64,000 nucleotides of DNA from Streptomyces sp. MZ04 (GCF_004684775.1 NZ_SRIC01000007.1:16718-80717), one strand, 5' to 3'; numbered from the stretch's first letter, positions 1 through 8,314 are shown. Translations and numbers: made by a program. Notes: generated by a model not told the origin, from the sequence alone.

Positions 1-148
1 TCAGGCCCGCCTGGGCGACGGAGAGGCCGCGCTCGTCCGTCAGATAGACGAAGAAGTAGACGAAGGTGAAGGCGACGACCATGTTGAAGAAGCCACCCGC
101 GGCCAGCAGCCACGCGGTTCTCGGTACGTCACGCAGGCCGCGCAGCAT
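1..148 (-). CDS. MFS transporter, N-terminal part only
   Basis: Only the first 49 codons lie in the window; the gene runs off the left edge. The start is the ATG at 148, with a GGGGGTGG ribosome site just upstream. The visible protein begins with MLRGLRDVPRTAWLLAAGG and continues into a first membrane segment (about residues 12-36). It then shows YLTDERGLSVAQAGL, which is typical of the start of major facilitator transporters, where the first helix is followed by a short loop and a conserved Ala/Gly turn. The substrate cannot be inferred. It lies downstream of the SMR and TetR genes on the same strand, separated by a tandem-repeat tract, so it may belong to the same efflux locus. Confidence 0.7.
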   Translation of the reverse strand, partial: MLRGLRDVPRTAWLLAAGGFFNMVVAFTFVYFFVYLTDERGLSVAQAGL

Positions 149-212
149 GCCACCCCCAGCAAGCCGGTGAATTCCCCTTGGGAACTGACTATGCCAGCCG
201 GTCGAGCCGCGC

Positions 213-302
213 GGGATCATCCTGCGGAACCCCCCGGGGATCATCCGGCGGAACCCCGGGGGATCATCCGGCAGAACCCCGAGGGATCATCCGGCTGAAC
301 AG
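213..302. repeat. 23-bp tandem repeat, about four copies, spanning the tetR stop codon
   Basis: Four head-to-tail copies of a unit close to GGGATCATCCGGCGGAACCC occur; their shared ATCATCC cores lie 23-24 bp apart (starting at 216, 240, 263 and 286). Each copy contains the near-palindrome GGATCATCC and a CCCCGGGG-like junction. The TetR reading frame ends inside the third copy. The tract lies 65-150 bp before the MFS start at 148, so it could also act as a regulatory array. Confidence 0.85.
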
Positions 303-815
303 TTCCCGTGCGTACGGCTCGTCGTACGGATCGTCCGTGAGCAGCACCTGCAGACAGATCCCGTCCATGAGCGCGGCGAGCGCCCGCGCGGTGACGGGAT
401 CGGTGCGCTGCTCCAGGACCTCGGCGAGGCCCACGCCGCACTCGGCGGCGACGGGCCGCAGCGCGGGTTTGCGCAGGGCGGCCAGATAGAGCTCGTACTC
501 CAGCTCCACCTCCGTGCGGTCCCCCGCGAGCCACTCCCCGAGCAGGGCGGCGAGCTCACCGGCGAGATCGGCGCGGGGGTCCTCGAAGGCGCTCCTCGCG
601 GCGACCGCCTTGGCGAAGCCCTCGTTGGCCTGCCGCAGCGCGGCCACCATCAGCTCGTCAAGTGTCTTGAAATGATAGGTCGTCGACCCGAGCGGCACAT
701 CGGCCTCCGCGGCGACCGACCGATGGCTGAGCCCGCCGATCCCCTTCTGCCCCACCACCCGGATCGCCGCGTCGATGATCCGCTGCCGCCGCTCGGGGTC
801 GTACCGCCGGGCCAT
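264..815 (-). CDS. TetR/AcrR family transcriptional regulator
   Basis: This is a 183-residue DNA-binding repressor. The N-terminal helix-turn-helix (about residues 10-50, from RRQRIIDAAIRVV to the SHRSVAAEADVPLGSTTYHF signature) is the classic TetR HTH, with Tyr and His-Phe at its end. The C-terminal ligand domain is unremarkable apart from the last residues (RMIPRGSAG), which are encoded by a 23-bp tandem repeat. The ATG at 815 overlaps the stop of the SMR gene as TGATG, so the two are translationally coupled in one operon. This argues that the regulator controls the multidrug transporter and itself, probably through the palindrome at 1137-1172. The longer upstream reading frame is rejected because it crosses the SMR gene. 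Confidence 0.9.
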   Translation of the reverse strand: MARRYDPERRQRIIDAAIRVVGQKGIGGLSHRSVAAEADVPLGSTTYHFKTLDELMVAALRQANEGFAKAVAARSAFEDPRADLAGELAALLGEWLAGDRTEVELEYELYLAALRKPALRPVAAECGVGLAEVLEQRTDPVTARALAALMDGICLQVLLTDDPYDEPYARELFSRMIPRGSAG

Positions 816-1135
816 CAGTGCGCACCGCCGATGTTGAGCACGACGACGCCCGCGATCACGAGCGCGATCCCCGAGACCTTGACCAGACTGGTCGACTCCC
901 CCAGGAACAGCATCCCGATACCGGCGACCGCGGCGGTCCCTATCCCCGCCCAGATCGCGTACGCGGTCCCCACGGACAGCGTCTTCAACGTCTGCGCGAG
1001 CAGCGTGAACGCGATCAGATATCCGGCGACGGTGATCAGCGAAGGCCAGAGCCTGCTGAACCCTTCGCTGTACTTCATGGCCGTCGTCCCGGCCACCTCC
1101 GCCGCGATCGCCGCGGCCAGCAGTCCGTATCCCAT
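815..1135 (-). CDS. SMR-family multidrug efflux protein (EmrE/QacC type)
   Basis: The product has 106 residues, the standard size for small multidrug resistance transporters, with four predicted membrane helices. The conserved membrane-embedded glutamate lies in the first helix (AAAIAAEVAGTTAMKYSEGF, near residue 13). The WAGIGTAAVAGIGMLFLGES segment is the SMR helix-3 signature. Members exchange protons for cationic drugs as antiparallel dimers, and some pairs act as heterodimers; no second SMR gene is visible here. The start ATG has no Shine-Dalgarno sequence but has a TACACT -10 element exactly 7 nt upstream, so the mRNA is probably leaderless. It is cotranscribed with the downstream tetR. 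Confidence 0.9.
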   Translation of the reverse strand: MGYGLLAAAIAAEVAGTTAMKYSEGFSRLWPSLITVAGYLIAFTLLAQTLKTLSVGTAYAIWAGIGTAAVAGIGMLFLGESTSLVKVSGIALVIAGVVVLNIGGAH

Positions 1136-1136
1136 G

Positions 1137-1172
1137 CGTACGAGTGTACATAACGTTGTGTACGGGCGTACG
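1137..1172. promoter_or_regulatory. 36-bp palindromic operator over the SMR/tetR promoter
   Basis: An interrupted palindrome is centred on AACGTT (1152-1157). The arms CGTACG and GTACA occur symmetrically on both sides, ending with CGTACG at 1137-1142 and 1167-1172. It starts 2 bp from the SMR start codon and covers the -10 element, which is ideal for repression. It is the likely binding site of the TetR protein encoded at 264-815. Confidence 0.7.
1143..1148 (-). promoter_or_regulatory. -10 element TACACT of a leaderless SMR transcript
   Basis: TACACT on the minus strand ends 7 nt before the ATG at 1135. No purine-rich ribosome site is present. The -35 is not convincing. Confidence 0.5.
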
Positions 1173-1271
1173 CAAACCCGGGGAGCAAACCGGCTAAGGT
1201 GACGCGATCACTGTGGGGGGCCACAGCGAGCACACGCGGAACACCACACGAAGCTACGGAGCACAAGAGCG

Positions 1272-2390
1272 ATGTCAGACACATCGGGGTGGGGACCACA
1301 GGGGGGACCACAGACGCCCCACGGCGGGCCGCCGGGGCCGTACGGCGGGCCACCGCCCGGCTGGGGCTGGTACGGCGGATGGGCGCCGCCGCCCCCGCCG
1401 CCCAAGCCGGGAGTCATCCCCCTCGCACCCCTTGGCGTCGACCATGTCATCGGCGGCGCGTTCGCGACGATGCGGCGGTACGCGAAGCCGCTGTTCGGCG
1501 GCGCTTTCGCGGCGTACGGCGTGATCGCGGCCGTGACGGCGGGGGCGGCCGCCCTCGCCTACGCCGTCACGCGGGAGCACATCCAGGCGGTGTACGCACC
1601 CGGTGCGACCTTCTCCTGGGACCACGTCAGGCCGATCCTGATCGCGTTCGGCGCGGTGTGGCTGGTGGCCATGCTCGCCACACTGGCCGTCAACTCGTTC
1701 ATCCAGGCGGCGTGCGCCGCCACCCTGCACGAGGCGGTGCTCGGGCGCCCGGCGACGTTCGGCGCGGTCTGGCGCAGGGCGTGGTCGCGGACGCCGCCCG
1801 TGATGGCCGTGACGCTCCTGCTGGCCTTCATCCTGTTGCTGCCGACCGCCGTGTGCGCGCTGCTGTTCGTCTCGCTGTTCATCGCGCTCCTGACCGGCTG
1901 GGTCGTCCCCCTCGGCCTGCTGTTCCTCCTGCTCGTCGTCGTGACCGCGCTGGCGGCCTGGCTGTACGTCCTGTTCGCCTTCGCGCCGGCGGCCACGGTC
2001 CTCGAATCGGCGGGCCCGCTCCAGGCGTTGCGGCGTTCCGTGCGTCTGGTGCGCGGCGCCTGGTGGCGCACGTTCGGCATCTCGCTGCTCGCGGGCCTCA
2101 TCATCGTGGGGGTGTCCCTGGCGGTGCGGCTCCCCCTGCAGTTCGCCACGCCGAACCCACCCACGGTGGACCCGGGCAGCTCCACGTCCACCGTGCTCCT
2201 CGACCAACTGCGGTCCCAGTTCGGCCTGTACGCCGTACTGGGACTGGTGGGCACGTTCCTCACCCAGCTGGTCGCGAGCGTGTTCCTGCCGCTGGTGACG
2301 GCCCTGCTGTATATCGACCGCCGCATCCGCAAGGAGGGCCTGGCCCACACGCTGACGGAGGCGGCGTCGGCCGAGGAGCCTGCCTCGTAA
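1272..2390 (+). CDS. Multi-spanning membrane protein with Pro/Gly-rich cytoplasmic N-terminus
   Basis: The product has 372 residues. Residues 1-45 are a proline, glycine and tryptophan-rich tail (GWGPQGGPQTPHGG..., APPPPPPKPG). About six hydrophobic segments follow between residues 75 and 350, including paired long helices at 175-235. The layout resembles actinobacterial DUF7544/DUF7847-like proteins that share the membrane domain of glycerophosphodiester phosphodiesterase, but no catalytic phosphodiesterase motif is present. A GGAG at 1258-1261 precedes the ATG by 10 nt. The gene is monocistronic and ends at a strong bidirectional terminator. Function is unknown; the Pro-rich tail may mediate protein contacts. 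Confidence 0.85.
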   Translation: MSDTSGWGPQGGPQTPHGGPPGPYGGPPPGWGWYGGWAPPPPPPKPGVIPLAPLGVDHVIGGAFATMRRYAKPLFGGAFAAYGVIAAVTAGAAALAYAVTREHIQAVYAPGATFSWDHVRPILIAFGAVWLVAMLATLAVNSFIQAACAATLHEAVLGRPATFGAVWRRAWSRTPPVMAVTLLLAFILLLPTAVCALLFVSLFIALLTGWVVPLGLLFLLLVVVTALAAWLYVLFAFAPAATVLESAGPLQALRRSVRLVRGAWWRTFGISLLAGLIIVGVSLAVRLPLQFATPNPPTVDPGSSTSTVLLDQLRSQFGLYAVLGLVGTFLTQLVASVFLPLVTALLYIDRRIRKEGLAHTLTEAASAEEPAS

Positions 2391-2396
2391 AAGCGG

Positions 2397-2431
2397 TTCG
2401 GCCCCCCGCGCACGAAGCGCGGGGGGCCGAA
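2397..2431. terminator. Bidirectional rho-independent-type hairpin
   Basis: A perfect 15-bp stem (TTCGGCCCCCCGCGC and its complement) with a 5-nt loop lies between two convergent genes, the membrane protein and sufT. Confidence 0.85.
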
Positions 2432-2445
2432 TCACTGGTCACGTC

Positions 2446-2490
2446 TCAGACGTCGAACCCTCAGACGTCGACCCCTCAGACGTTGAACCC
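2446..2490. repeat. 15-bp tandem triplication at the sufT 3' end
   Basis: Three near-identical 15-bp units (TCAGACGTCGAACCC, TCAGACGTCGACCCC, TCAGACGTTGAACCC) stand head to tail. The last overlaps the final codons and stop of sufT. Because the unit is five codons, each copy repeats an in-frame GFDV-stop on the minus strand. Confidence 0.9.
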
Positions 2491-2811
2491 GAGCGCACGA
2501 AGCTGCTCGCGGCCGTCGTCCGTGATCTTGTCCGGGCCCCACGGCGGCATCCAGACCCAGTTGATCCGCAGCTCGTTGACGATGCCGTCGGTGGCGGACT
2601 TCGCCTGGTCCTCGATGACGTCCGTCAGCGGGCAGGCCGCCGAGGTGAGCGTCATGTCGATCGTCGCGATGTTCGCGTCGTCGATGTGGATGCCGTAGAT
2701 CAGGCCGAGGTTGACGACGTCGATGCCCAGTTCGGGGTCGACGACGTCGTACAGCGCCTCGCGCACCTCTTCTTCGGAGGCGGGCTTCGTCAGCGTCTCG
2801 TTCTCGCTCAT
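2476..2811 (-). CDS. sufT: SufT-like metal-sulfur cluster assembly factor (MIP18/DUF59)
   Basis: The product has 111 residues and is a single MIP18/DUF59 domain. It carries the family pattern of an acidic DPELGIDVVNLGLIYGI stretch (about residues 25-41) and the invariant cysteine in TSAACPLTD (about residue 60). Such proteins help mature [4Fe-4S] proteins and are the last gene of actinobacterial suf operons. The ATG at 2811 overlaps the end of sufU by 4 bp (ATGA), so translation is coupled. The last codons lie in a 15-bp tandem repeat that repeats the stop. Confidence 0.93.
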   Translation of the reverse strand: MSENETLTKPASEEEVREALYDVVDPELGIDVVNLGLIYGIHIDDANIATIDMTLTSAACPLTDVIEDQAKSATDGIVNELRINWVWMPPWGPDKITDDGREQLRALGFNV

Positions 2812-3284
2812 GCGGTCTTCCTCTCAGCGATCCCGGCTCCGGCGCCCTCGAGCGCCTGGGCCGTCGCGTCCTTCCACGCCATCCAGCTCAGCAGAGCACA
2901 CTTCACACGCGCCGGGTACTTGGAGACACCGGCGAACGCGACCGCGTCCTCCAGGATCTCCTCCATCGCGTCGTCCGGCTCCAGCTTGCCCTTGGACTGC
3001 ATCAGCTCCAGGAAAACCGCCTGAATCTTCTGCGCCTCCGCGAGCTCCTTGCCGACCAGGAGGTCGTTCAGGACGGACGCGCTGGCCTGGCTGATGGAGC
3101 AGCCCTGGCCCTCGTACGACACGTCGGCGATCGTCGACCCGTCGTACTTGACGCGCAGCGTGATCTCGTCGCCGCACGTCGGGTTGACGTGGTGCACCTC
3201 GGCGTCGCCATCACGCAGACCGCGCCCGTGCGGGTGCTTGTAGTGGTCCAGGATGACTTCCTGGTACATCGAATCCAGCTTCAC
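2808..3284 (-). CDS. sufU: SufU iron-sulfur assembly / sulfur-transfer protein
   Basis: The product has 158 residues and belongs to the IscU/SufU fold. The zinc or cluster ligands are visible: Cys37 and Asp39 (NPTCGDE), Cys62 (YEGQGCSISQAS) and Cys129 (RVKCALLSW). The 18-20 residue insertion between the second and third cysteine regions is typical of Gram-positive SufU rather than IscU. SufU accepts persulfide sulfur from SufS and passes it to the SufBCD scaffold. It overlaps sufT by 4 bp and lies 16 bp after sufS. Confidence 0.95.
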   Translation of the reverse strand: MKLDSMYQEVILDHYKHPHGRGLRDGDAEVHHVNPTCGDEITLRVKYDGSTIADVSYEGQGCSISQASASVLNDLLVGKELAEAQKIQAVFLELMQSKGKLEPDDAMEEILEDAVAFAGVSKYPARVKCALLSWMAWKDATAQALEGAGAGIAERKTA

Positions 3285-3300
3285 GTTCCCAGCCAGCCCC

Positions 3301-4557
3301 TCAGCCGAAGAAGTTCCGTACGTGCTCCAGGCCGTCGATCAGCGCGTCGATCTCGCCGGGCGTGGAGTACAGATAGAACGACGCTCGCGTGGTCGCAGGA
3401 ATTCCGTAACGGAGGCAGACGGGGCGGGCGCAGTGGTGACCCACGCGGACCGCGATGCCTTCCTCGTCCAGGACCTGGCCCACGTCGTGCGGGTGGATGT
3501 CGCCGAGTACGAAGGAGATCGCGGCGCCGCGGTCCTCCGCCGTGGACGGGCCGATGATCCTGAGGTCGGGGACCTCGAGCAGCCGCTTCACCGCGTACTC
3601 GGTGATCGCGTGCTCATGCGCGGCGATCTTGTCCATGCCGATCGCGGACAGGTAGTCCACGGCCGCGCCCAGGCCGACGGCCTGGGAGACCGGGGGCGTG
3701 CCCGCCTCGAACTTGTGCGGCGCGGGAGCGTACGTCGACGAGTGCATCGACACGGTCTCGATCATCTCGCCGCCGCCGAGGAACGGCGGCAGGTCCTCGA
3801 GGAGCTCCTGGCGTCCCCACAGCACGCCGATGCCCGTCGGGCCGAGCATCTTGTGGCCGGTGAAGGCCACGAAGTCGGCCTGCAGCGCCTGCACGTCGAG
3901 CACCATGTGCGGGGCGGCCTGCGAGGCGTCGATCAGCACCAGGGCGCCGACCTCCTGCGCGCGGCGGACGATCGCCTCGACGGGGTTGAGCGTGCCCAGG
4001 ATGTTCGACACGAGCACGAAGGAGACGATCTTCGTCTTCTCCGTGATGATCTCGTCGATGTTGGACAGGTCGAGCCGGCCGTCGTCCGTGAGACCGAACC
4101 ACTTCAGCTTCGCGCCCGTGCGCTGCGAGAGCAGCTGCCACGGCACGATGTTGGAGTGGTGCTCCATCTCCGTGATGACGATCTCGGTCTCGTGGTCCAC
4201 GCGGTAGGGCTCGTCGGCCCAACCGAGCATGTTCGCCACGAGGTTGAGCGACTCCGAGGCGTTCTTGGTGAAGATCACCTCGTCGCGGCTCGGCGCGTTG
4301 ATGAACGCCGCGACCTTGTCACGGGCGCCCTCGTACAGCGCCGTGGCCTCCTCCGCGAGGACATGCACGCCGCGGTGGACGTTGGCGTTGTGCTTCTCGT
4401 AGTACTCGTTGAGTACGTCGAGCACCTGGCGCGGCGTCTGCGAAGTCGCCGCGTTGTCCAGGTACACGAGCTTCTTGCCGTCGTGGATCGTGCGATCCAG
4501 GATCGGGAAGTCCTTGCGGATCGCCTCGGTGTCGAGGAGGCCCGGCAGCTGCGTCAC
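3301..4557 (-). CDS. sufS: SufS cysteine desulfurase
   Basis: The product has 418 residues and is a class-V PLP aminotransferase fold of group II desulfurases. The PLP lysine is Lys236 in FTGHKMLGPTG. The catalytic cysteine is Cys376 in RVGHHCARPVC, on the short loop that marks the SufS rather than the IscS type. The N-terminal YLDNAATSQ and HRGVH segments are also conserved. It releases sulfur from L-cysteine for cluster building. It overlaps sufC by 4 bp (ATGA at 4554-4557), which gives tight coupling inside the suf operon. Confidence 0.96.
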   Translation of the reverse strand: MTQLPGLLDTEAIRKDFPILDRTIHDGKKLVYLDNAATSQTPRQVLDVLNEYYEKHNANVHRGVHVLAEEATALYEGARDKVAAFINAPSRDEVIFTKNASESLNLVANMLGWADEPYRVDHETEIVITEMEHHSNIVPWQLLSQRTGAKLKWFGLTDDGRLDLSNIDEIITEKTKIVSFVLVSNILGTLNPVEAIVRRAQEVGALVLIDASQAAPHMVLDVQALQADFVAFTGHKMLGPTGIGVLWGRQELLEDLPPFLGGGEMIETVSMHSSTYAPAPHKFEAGTPPVSQAVGLGAAVDYLSAIGMDKIAAHEHAITEYAVKRLLEVPDLRIIGPSTAEDRGAAISFVLGDIHPHDVGQVLDEEGIAVRVGHHCARPVCLRYGIPATTRASFYLYSTPGEIDALIDGLEHVRNFFG

Positions 4558-5318
4558 GCTGATACGCCACCCTTCGTGTAAGCCTCGTAGCCCTCGGCCT
4601 CGAGCTTGTCGGCGAGCTCCGCGCCGCCGGACTCGGCGATGCGGCCGTTCGCGAAGACGTGCACGAAGTCGGGCTTGATGTAGCGCAGGATGCGCGTGTA
4701 GTGCGTGATCAGCAGGGTGCCGACCTCGCCCGTCTCACGGACGCGGTTGACGCCGTCCGAGACCTGGCGCAGAGCATCGACGTCCAGACCGGAGTCCGTC
4801 TCGTCGAGGATCGCGATCTTCGGCTTGAGGAGCTCCATCTGGAGGATCTCGTGGCGCTTCTTCTCACCGCCGGAGAAGCCCTCGTTCACGTTGCGCTCGG
4901 CGAAGGCCGGGTCCATCTGGAGCTGCTCCATCGCGGACTTGACCTCCTTCACCCAGGTGCGCAGCTTGGGGGCCTCGCCGCGGATCGCGGTGGCCGACGT
5001 ACGCAGGAAGTTGGAGACCGAGACGCCGGGAACCTCGACCGGGTACTGCATGGCCAGGAACATGCCGGCGCGGGCGCGCTCGTCGACGGACATCTCCAGG
5101 ACGTCCTCGCCGTCGAGGGTGACGGTGCCCTGCGTGATCGTGTACTTGGGGTGGCCCGCGATGGAGTACGCGAGGGTCGACTTGCCGGAGCCGTTCGGGC
5201 CCATGATGGCGTGGGTCTCGCCCTGCTTCACGGTCAGGTCGACACCCTTGAGGATTTCCTTGGTGCCGTTGTCGACCTCGACGGTGACGTGCAGGTCGCG
5301 GATTTCAAGCGTTGCCAT
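4554..5318 (-). CDS. sufC: SufC Fe-S assembly ATPase
   Basis: The product has 254 residues and is an ABC-type ATPase that powers the SufBCD scaffold. Walker A is GPNGSGKS (residues 40-47), the signature is FSGGEKKRHEI, and Walker B is KIAILDETDSGLD. The ATG at 5318 begins MATLEIRDLHVTVEV; the longer frame upstream crosses the Rieske gene and is not used. It overlaps sufS by 4 bp. SufC is cytosolic and binds SufB and SufD rather than membrane domains. Confidence 0.96.
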   Translation of the reverse strand: MATLEIRDLHVTVEVDNGTKEILKGVDLTVKQGETHAIMGPNGSGKSTLAYSIAGHPKYTITQGTVTLDGEDVLEMSVDERARAGMFLAMQYPVEVPGVSVSNFLRTSATAIRGEAPKLRTWVKEVKSAMEQLQMDPAFAERNVNEGFSGGEKKRHEILQMELLKPKIAILDETDSGLDVDALRQVSDGVNRVRETGEVGTLLITHYTRILRYIKPDFVHVFANGRIAESGGAELADKLEAEGYEAYTKGGVSA

Positions 5319-5323
5319 GTGCC

Positions 5324-5641
5324 TCAGGACTCCTGGGTGACGGAGACGAGCACATCGTCCCCTTCGATCTTTACGGGGTATACGGGGACGGGGCGCGTCG
5401 CGGGAAGGCCGGACGGCTTGCCGGTGCGGAGGTCGAAGCTGGAGCCGTGCAGCCAGCACTCGATCTGACAGTCCTCCACCTCTCCCTCGGAGAGGGAGAC
5501 GTTCGCGTGCGAGCAGATGTCGTAGATCGCGAACACCTCGCCCTCGGTGTGGACGACCGAGACCGGCGTGCCGTCGAGTTCCACCCGCTTCGGGGTGTCC
5601 TCCGACAGCTCGCTCAGGCCACAGGCGCGTACGAATGTCAT
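5324..5641 (-). CDS. Rieske-type [2Fe-2S] ferredoxin in the suf operon
   Basis: The product has 105 residues and is a single soluble Rieske domain. The ligands are Cys43 and His45 (DICSHANVSL) and Cys62 and His65 (ECWLHGSSFD). It resembles the small ferredoxin subunit of non-heme iron oxygenases (NirD/HcaC type), but no oxygenase is nearby. It lies between sufD and sufC with a 4-bp overlap to sufD, a placement typical of actinobacterial suf operons. An electron-donor role in cluster assembly is a reasonable inference. The start is the ATG that overlaps the sufD stop. Confidence 0.92.
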   Translation of the reverse strand: MTFVRACGLSELSEDTPKRVELDGTPVSVVHTEGEVFAIYDICSHANVSLSEGEVEDCQIECWLHGSSFDLRTGKPSGLPATRPVPVYPVKIEGDDVLVSVTQES

Positions 5642-6819
5642 GCGACCGACGCCTCCAGCTCCTCTTCGATCTTGGCGAGGAGGCGCTCTTCGATGTCGGG
5701 CAGGCCGATCTGCTGGATCAGCTCGGCGAAGAATCCGCGGACCACGAGGCGGCGCGCCTCGTCCTGCGGGATACCGCGCGACTGCAGGTAGAAGAGCTGC
5801 TCGTCGTCGAAGCGGCCGGTCGCCGAGGCGTGTCCGGCGCCGACGATCTCGCCGGTCTCGATCTCGAGGTTCGGCACGGAGTCGACGCGGGCGCCGTCGG
5901 TCAGAACCAGGTTGCGGTTCATCTCGTACGTGTCCGTGCCCTCGGCCGCGGCCTCGATGAGGACGTCGCCGATCCACACCGCGTGGGCGTCCTGGCCCTG
6001 GAGCGCGCCCTTGTAGACGACGTTCGACTTGCAGTGCGCGGCGTTGTGGTCGACCAGGAGGCGGTGCTCCTGGTGCTGGCCCGCGTCGGTGACGTACAGA
6101 CCGATGAGCTCGGCCTCGCCGCCCGTGCCCGCGTACTCGACGCGGGGGTGCAGGCGGACGACGTCGCCGCCGAAGGTCACGACGACCGACTTGAAGGAGG
6201 CGTCCCGGCCGACGAGCGCGTTGTGCTGCGCGACGTGCACGGCCTTGTCGTCCCAGTCCTGGACGGAGACGACGGTGAGCTTGGCGCCGTCGCCCAGGAG
6301 GTAGTCGACATTCGCGGCGAGCACGGCGTCACCGGTGTGGTCGATGACGACGAGGGCCTCGGCGAACGCGCCGAGCTCGATGACCTGGTGCGCGAAGGCG
6401 GTGCCGCCCTCGCCGTGCACGGCGATGCGGATCGGCTCGGTGAGCACCGTCTCCTTGGGGACGGTCACGACCGAGGCCTTCTCGAAGGACGAGTACGCCT
6501 GCGCGGCGACGCGGTCGACGGGCTTGCCCGCCTTGCCCACGCGCGCGTCGTCACGGCCGACGGTCTCCTGGGTCACGCCCGCCGGCGCCGTCACCTCGAC
6601 GCGGATGCCGCCGGTGGCGACCGCCGTGCCGTCGTGCAGCCCGCGAAGGCGCTCCAGCGGCGTGAACCGCCACTCCTCCTCGCGGCCGTGCGGCACCGGG
6701 AAGTCCGCCACGTCGAAGGACGGGGGCGCGCTCATACGGGTGGCGACGGTGGACTCGGCGGCCACCGCGATGGATCCGGCGGTGGTGGATCCCACCGGGA
6801 TGTTCTGAGCCTCAGCCAT
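5638..6819 (-). CDS. sufD: SufD Fe-S cluster assembly scaffold subunit
   Basis: The product has 393 residues. It carries the SufBD right-handed beta-helix core, ending in the SRGIPQDEARRLVVRGFFAELI motif shared by SufB and SufD. The N-terminal region has the typical EEWRFTPLERLRG segment. It forms the SufBC2D complex with SufB and SufC and is needed for iron acquisition. It starts 73 bp after sufB and overlaps the Rieske gene by 4 bp. Confidence 0.95.
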   Translation of the reverse strand: MAEAQNIPVGSTTAGSIAVAAESTVATRMSAPPSFDVADFPVPHGREEEWRFTPLERLRGLHDGTAVATGGIRVEVTAPAGVTQETVGRDDARVGKAGKPVDRVAAQAYSSFEKASVVTVPKETVLTEPIRIAVHGEGGTAFAHQVIELGAFAEALVVIDHTGDAVLAANVDYLLGDGAKLTVVSVQDWDDKAVHVAQHNALVGRDASFKSVVVTFGGDVVRLHPRVEYAGTGGEAELIGLYVTDAGQHQEHRLLVDHNAAHCKSNVVYKGALQGQDAHAVWIGDVLIEAAAEGTDTYEMNRNLVLTDGARVDSVPNLEIETGEIVGAGHASATGRFDDEQLFYLQSRGIPQDEARRLVVRGFFAELIQQIGLPDIEERLLAKIEEELEASVA

Positions 6820-6892
6820 GGCTGTCGTCGTGCTCTCTCTCTGCGTTAAAGAAGTCTGCTCGCTGCGGGGACGGACGGGGGCGGCCGGGGCC

Positions 6893-8314
6893 TCAGCCCA
6901 CCGAACCCTCCATCTGCAGCTCGATCAGCCGGTTCAGCTCCAGGGCGTACTCCATGGGCAGCTCCTTGGCGATCGGCTCGACGAAGCCGCGGACGATCAT
7001 CGCCATGGCCTCGAACTCGGTCATGCCGCGGCTCATCAGGTAGAAGAGCTGGTCGTCGGAGACCTTGGAGACCGTCGCCTCGTGACCCATGGACACGTCG
7101 TCCTCGCGGACGTCGACGTACGGGTACGTGTCCGAGCGGGAGATCGTGTCGACGAGCAGTGCGTCACAGAGCACGTTCGACTTCGAGCCGTGAGCGCCCT
7201 CGCCGATCTCGACGAGACCGCGGTAGGAGGTGCGGCCGCCGCCACGCGCCACGGACTTCGACACGATGTTGGAGGACGTGTTCGGCGCCATGTGGACCAT
7301 CTTGGAACCGGCGTCCTGGTGCTGGCCCTCGCCGGCGAAGGCGATGGACAGCGTCTCACCCTTGGCGTGCTCGCCCATCAGGTAGACGGCGGGGTACTTC
7401 ATCGTCACCTTGGAGCCGATGTTGCCGTCGATCCACTCCATGGTCGCGCCCTCGTACGCCACGGCGCGCTTGGTGACCAGGTTGTAGACGTTGTTCGACC
7501 AGTTCTGGATCGTCGTGTAGCGGCAGCGGCCGCCCTTCTTGACGATGATCTCGACGACCGCGGAGTGCAGCGAGTCCGACTTGTAGATCGGCGCCGTGCA
7601 GCCCTCGACGTAGTGGACGTAGGCGTCCTCGTCCACGATGATCAGGGTCCGCTCGAACTGGCCCATGTTCTCCGTGTTGATGCGGAAGTAGGCCTGGAGC
7701 GGGATCTCGACGTGCACGCCCTTGGGGACGTAGATGAACGAGCCGCCGGACCAGACGGCCGTGTTCAACGACGCGAACTTGTTGTCACCGACGGGGATGA
7801 CCGTGCCGAAGTACTCCTTGAAGAGCTCCGGGTGCTCCTTCAGCGCCGTGTCCGTGTCCAGGAAGATGACGCCCTGCTCCTCCAGGTCCTCACGGATCTG
7901 GTGGTAGACGACCTCGGACTCGTACTGGGCCGCGACACCGGCGACGAGGCGCTGCTTCTCCGCCTCGGGGATGCCGAGCTTGTCGTACGTGTTCTTGATG
8001 TCCTCGGGCAGGTCCTCCCAGGACTCCGCCTGCTTCTCCGTGGAGCGCACGAAGTACTTGATGTTGTCGAAGTCGATGCCCGACAGGTCCGAGCCCCAGT
8101 TGGGCATGGGCTTCTTGTCGAAGAGGCGCAGGCCCTTGAGGCGGAGCTTGGTCATCCACTCCGGCTCGGACTTCTTGGCCGAGATGTCCCGGACGACGTC
8201 CTCATTGATGCCGCGCTTGGCAGAGGCACCAGCCGCGTCGGAGTCGGCCCAGCCGTATTCGTACGTACCCAGACCCTCGAGTTCGGGGTGGGCAGTCTCC
8301 GTGGGGAGAGTCAT
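6893..8314 (-). CDS. sufB: SufB Fe-S cluster assembly scaffold subunit
   Basis: The product has 473 residues, the normal SufB length. The sequence begins [20 protein letters not shown] and shows the conserved SufB core ([60 protein letters not shown]). The Cys in VEGCTAP is the persulfide-accepting region. SufB is the scaffold on which the nascent cluster forms. The gene overlaps the end of sufR by 4 bp (ATGA, 8311-8314). Confidence 0.97.
   Translation of the reverse strand: MTLPTETAHPELEGLGTYEYGWADSDAAGASAKRGINEDVVRDISAKKSEPEWMTKLRLKGLRLFDKKPMPNWGSDLSGIDFDNIKYFVRSTEKQAESWEDLPEDIKNTYDKLGIPEAEKQRLVAGVAAQYESEVVYHQIREDLEEQGVIFLDTDTALKEHPELFKEYFGTVIPVGDNKFASLNTAVWSGGSFIYVPKGVHVEIPLQAYFRINTENMGQFERTLIIVDEDAYVHYVEGCTAPIYKSDSLHSAVVEIIVKKGGRCRYTTIQNWSNNVYNLVTKRAVAYEGATMEWIDGNIGSKVTMKYPAVYLMGEHAKGETLSIAFAGEGQHQDAGSKMVHMAPNTSSNIVSKSVARGGGRTSYRGLVEIGEGAHGSKSNVLCDALLVDTISRSDTYPYVDVREDDVSMGHEATVSKVSDDQLFYLMSRGMTEFEAMAMIVRGFVEPIAKELPMEYALELNRLIELQMEGSVG

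Noticed and set aside
3253..4581. A 442-residue plus-strand frame over sufS
   Set aside because: Shadow of sufS, whose PLP lysine and catalytic cysteine are intact.
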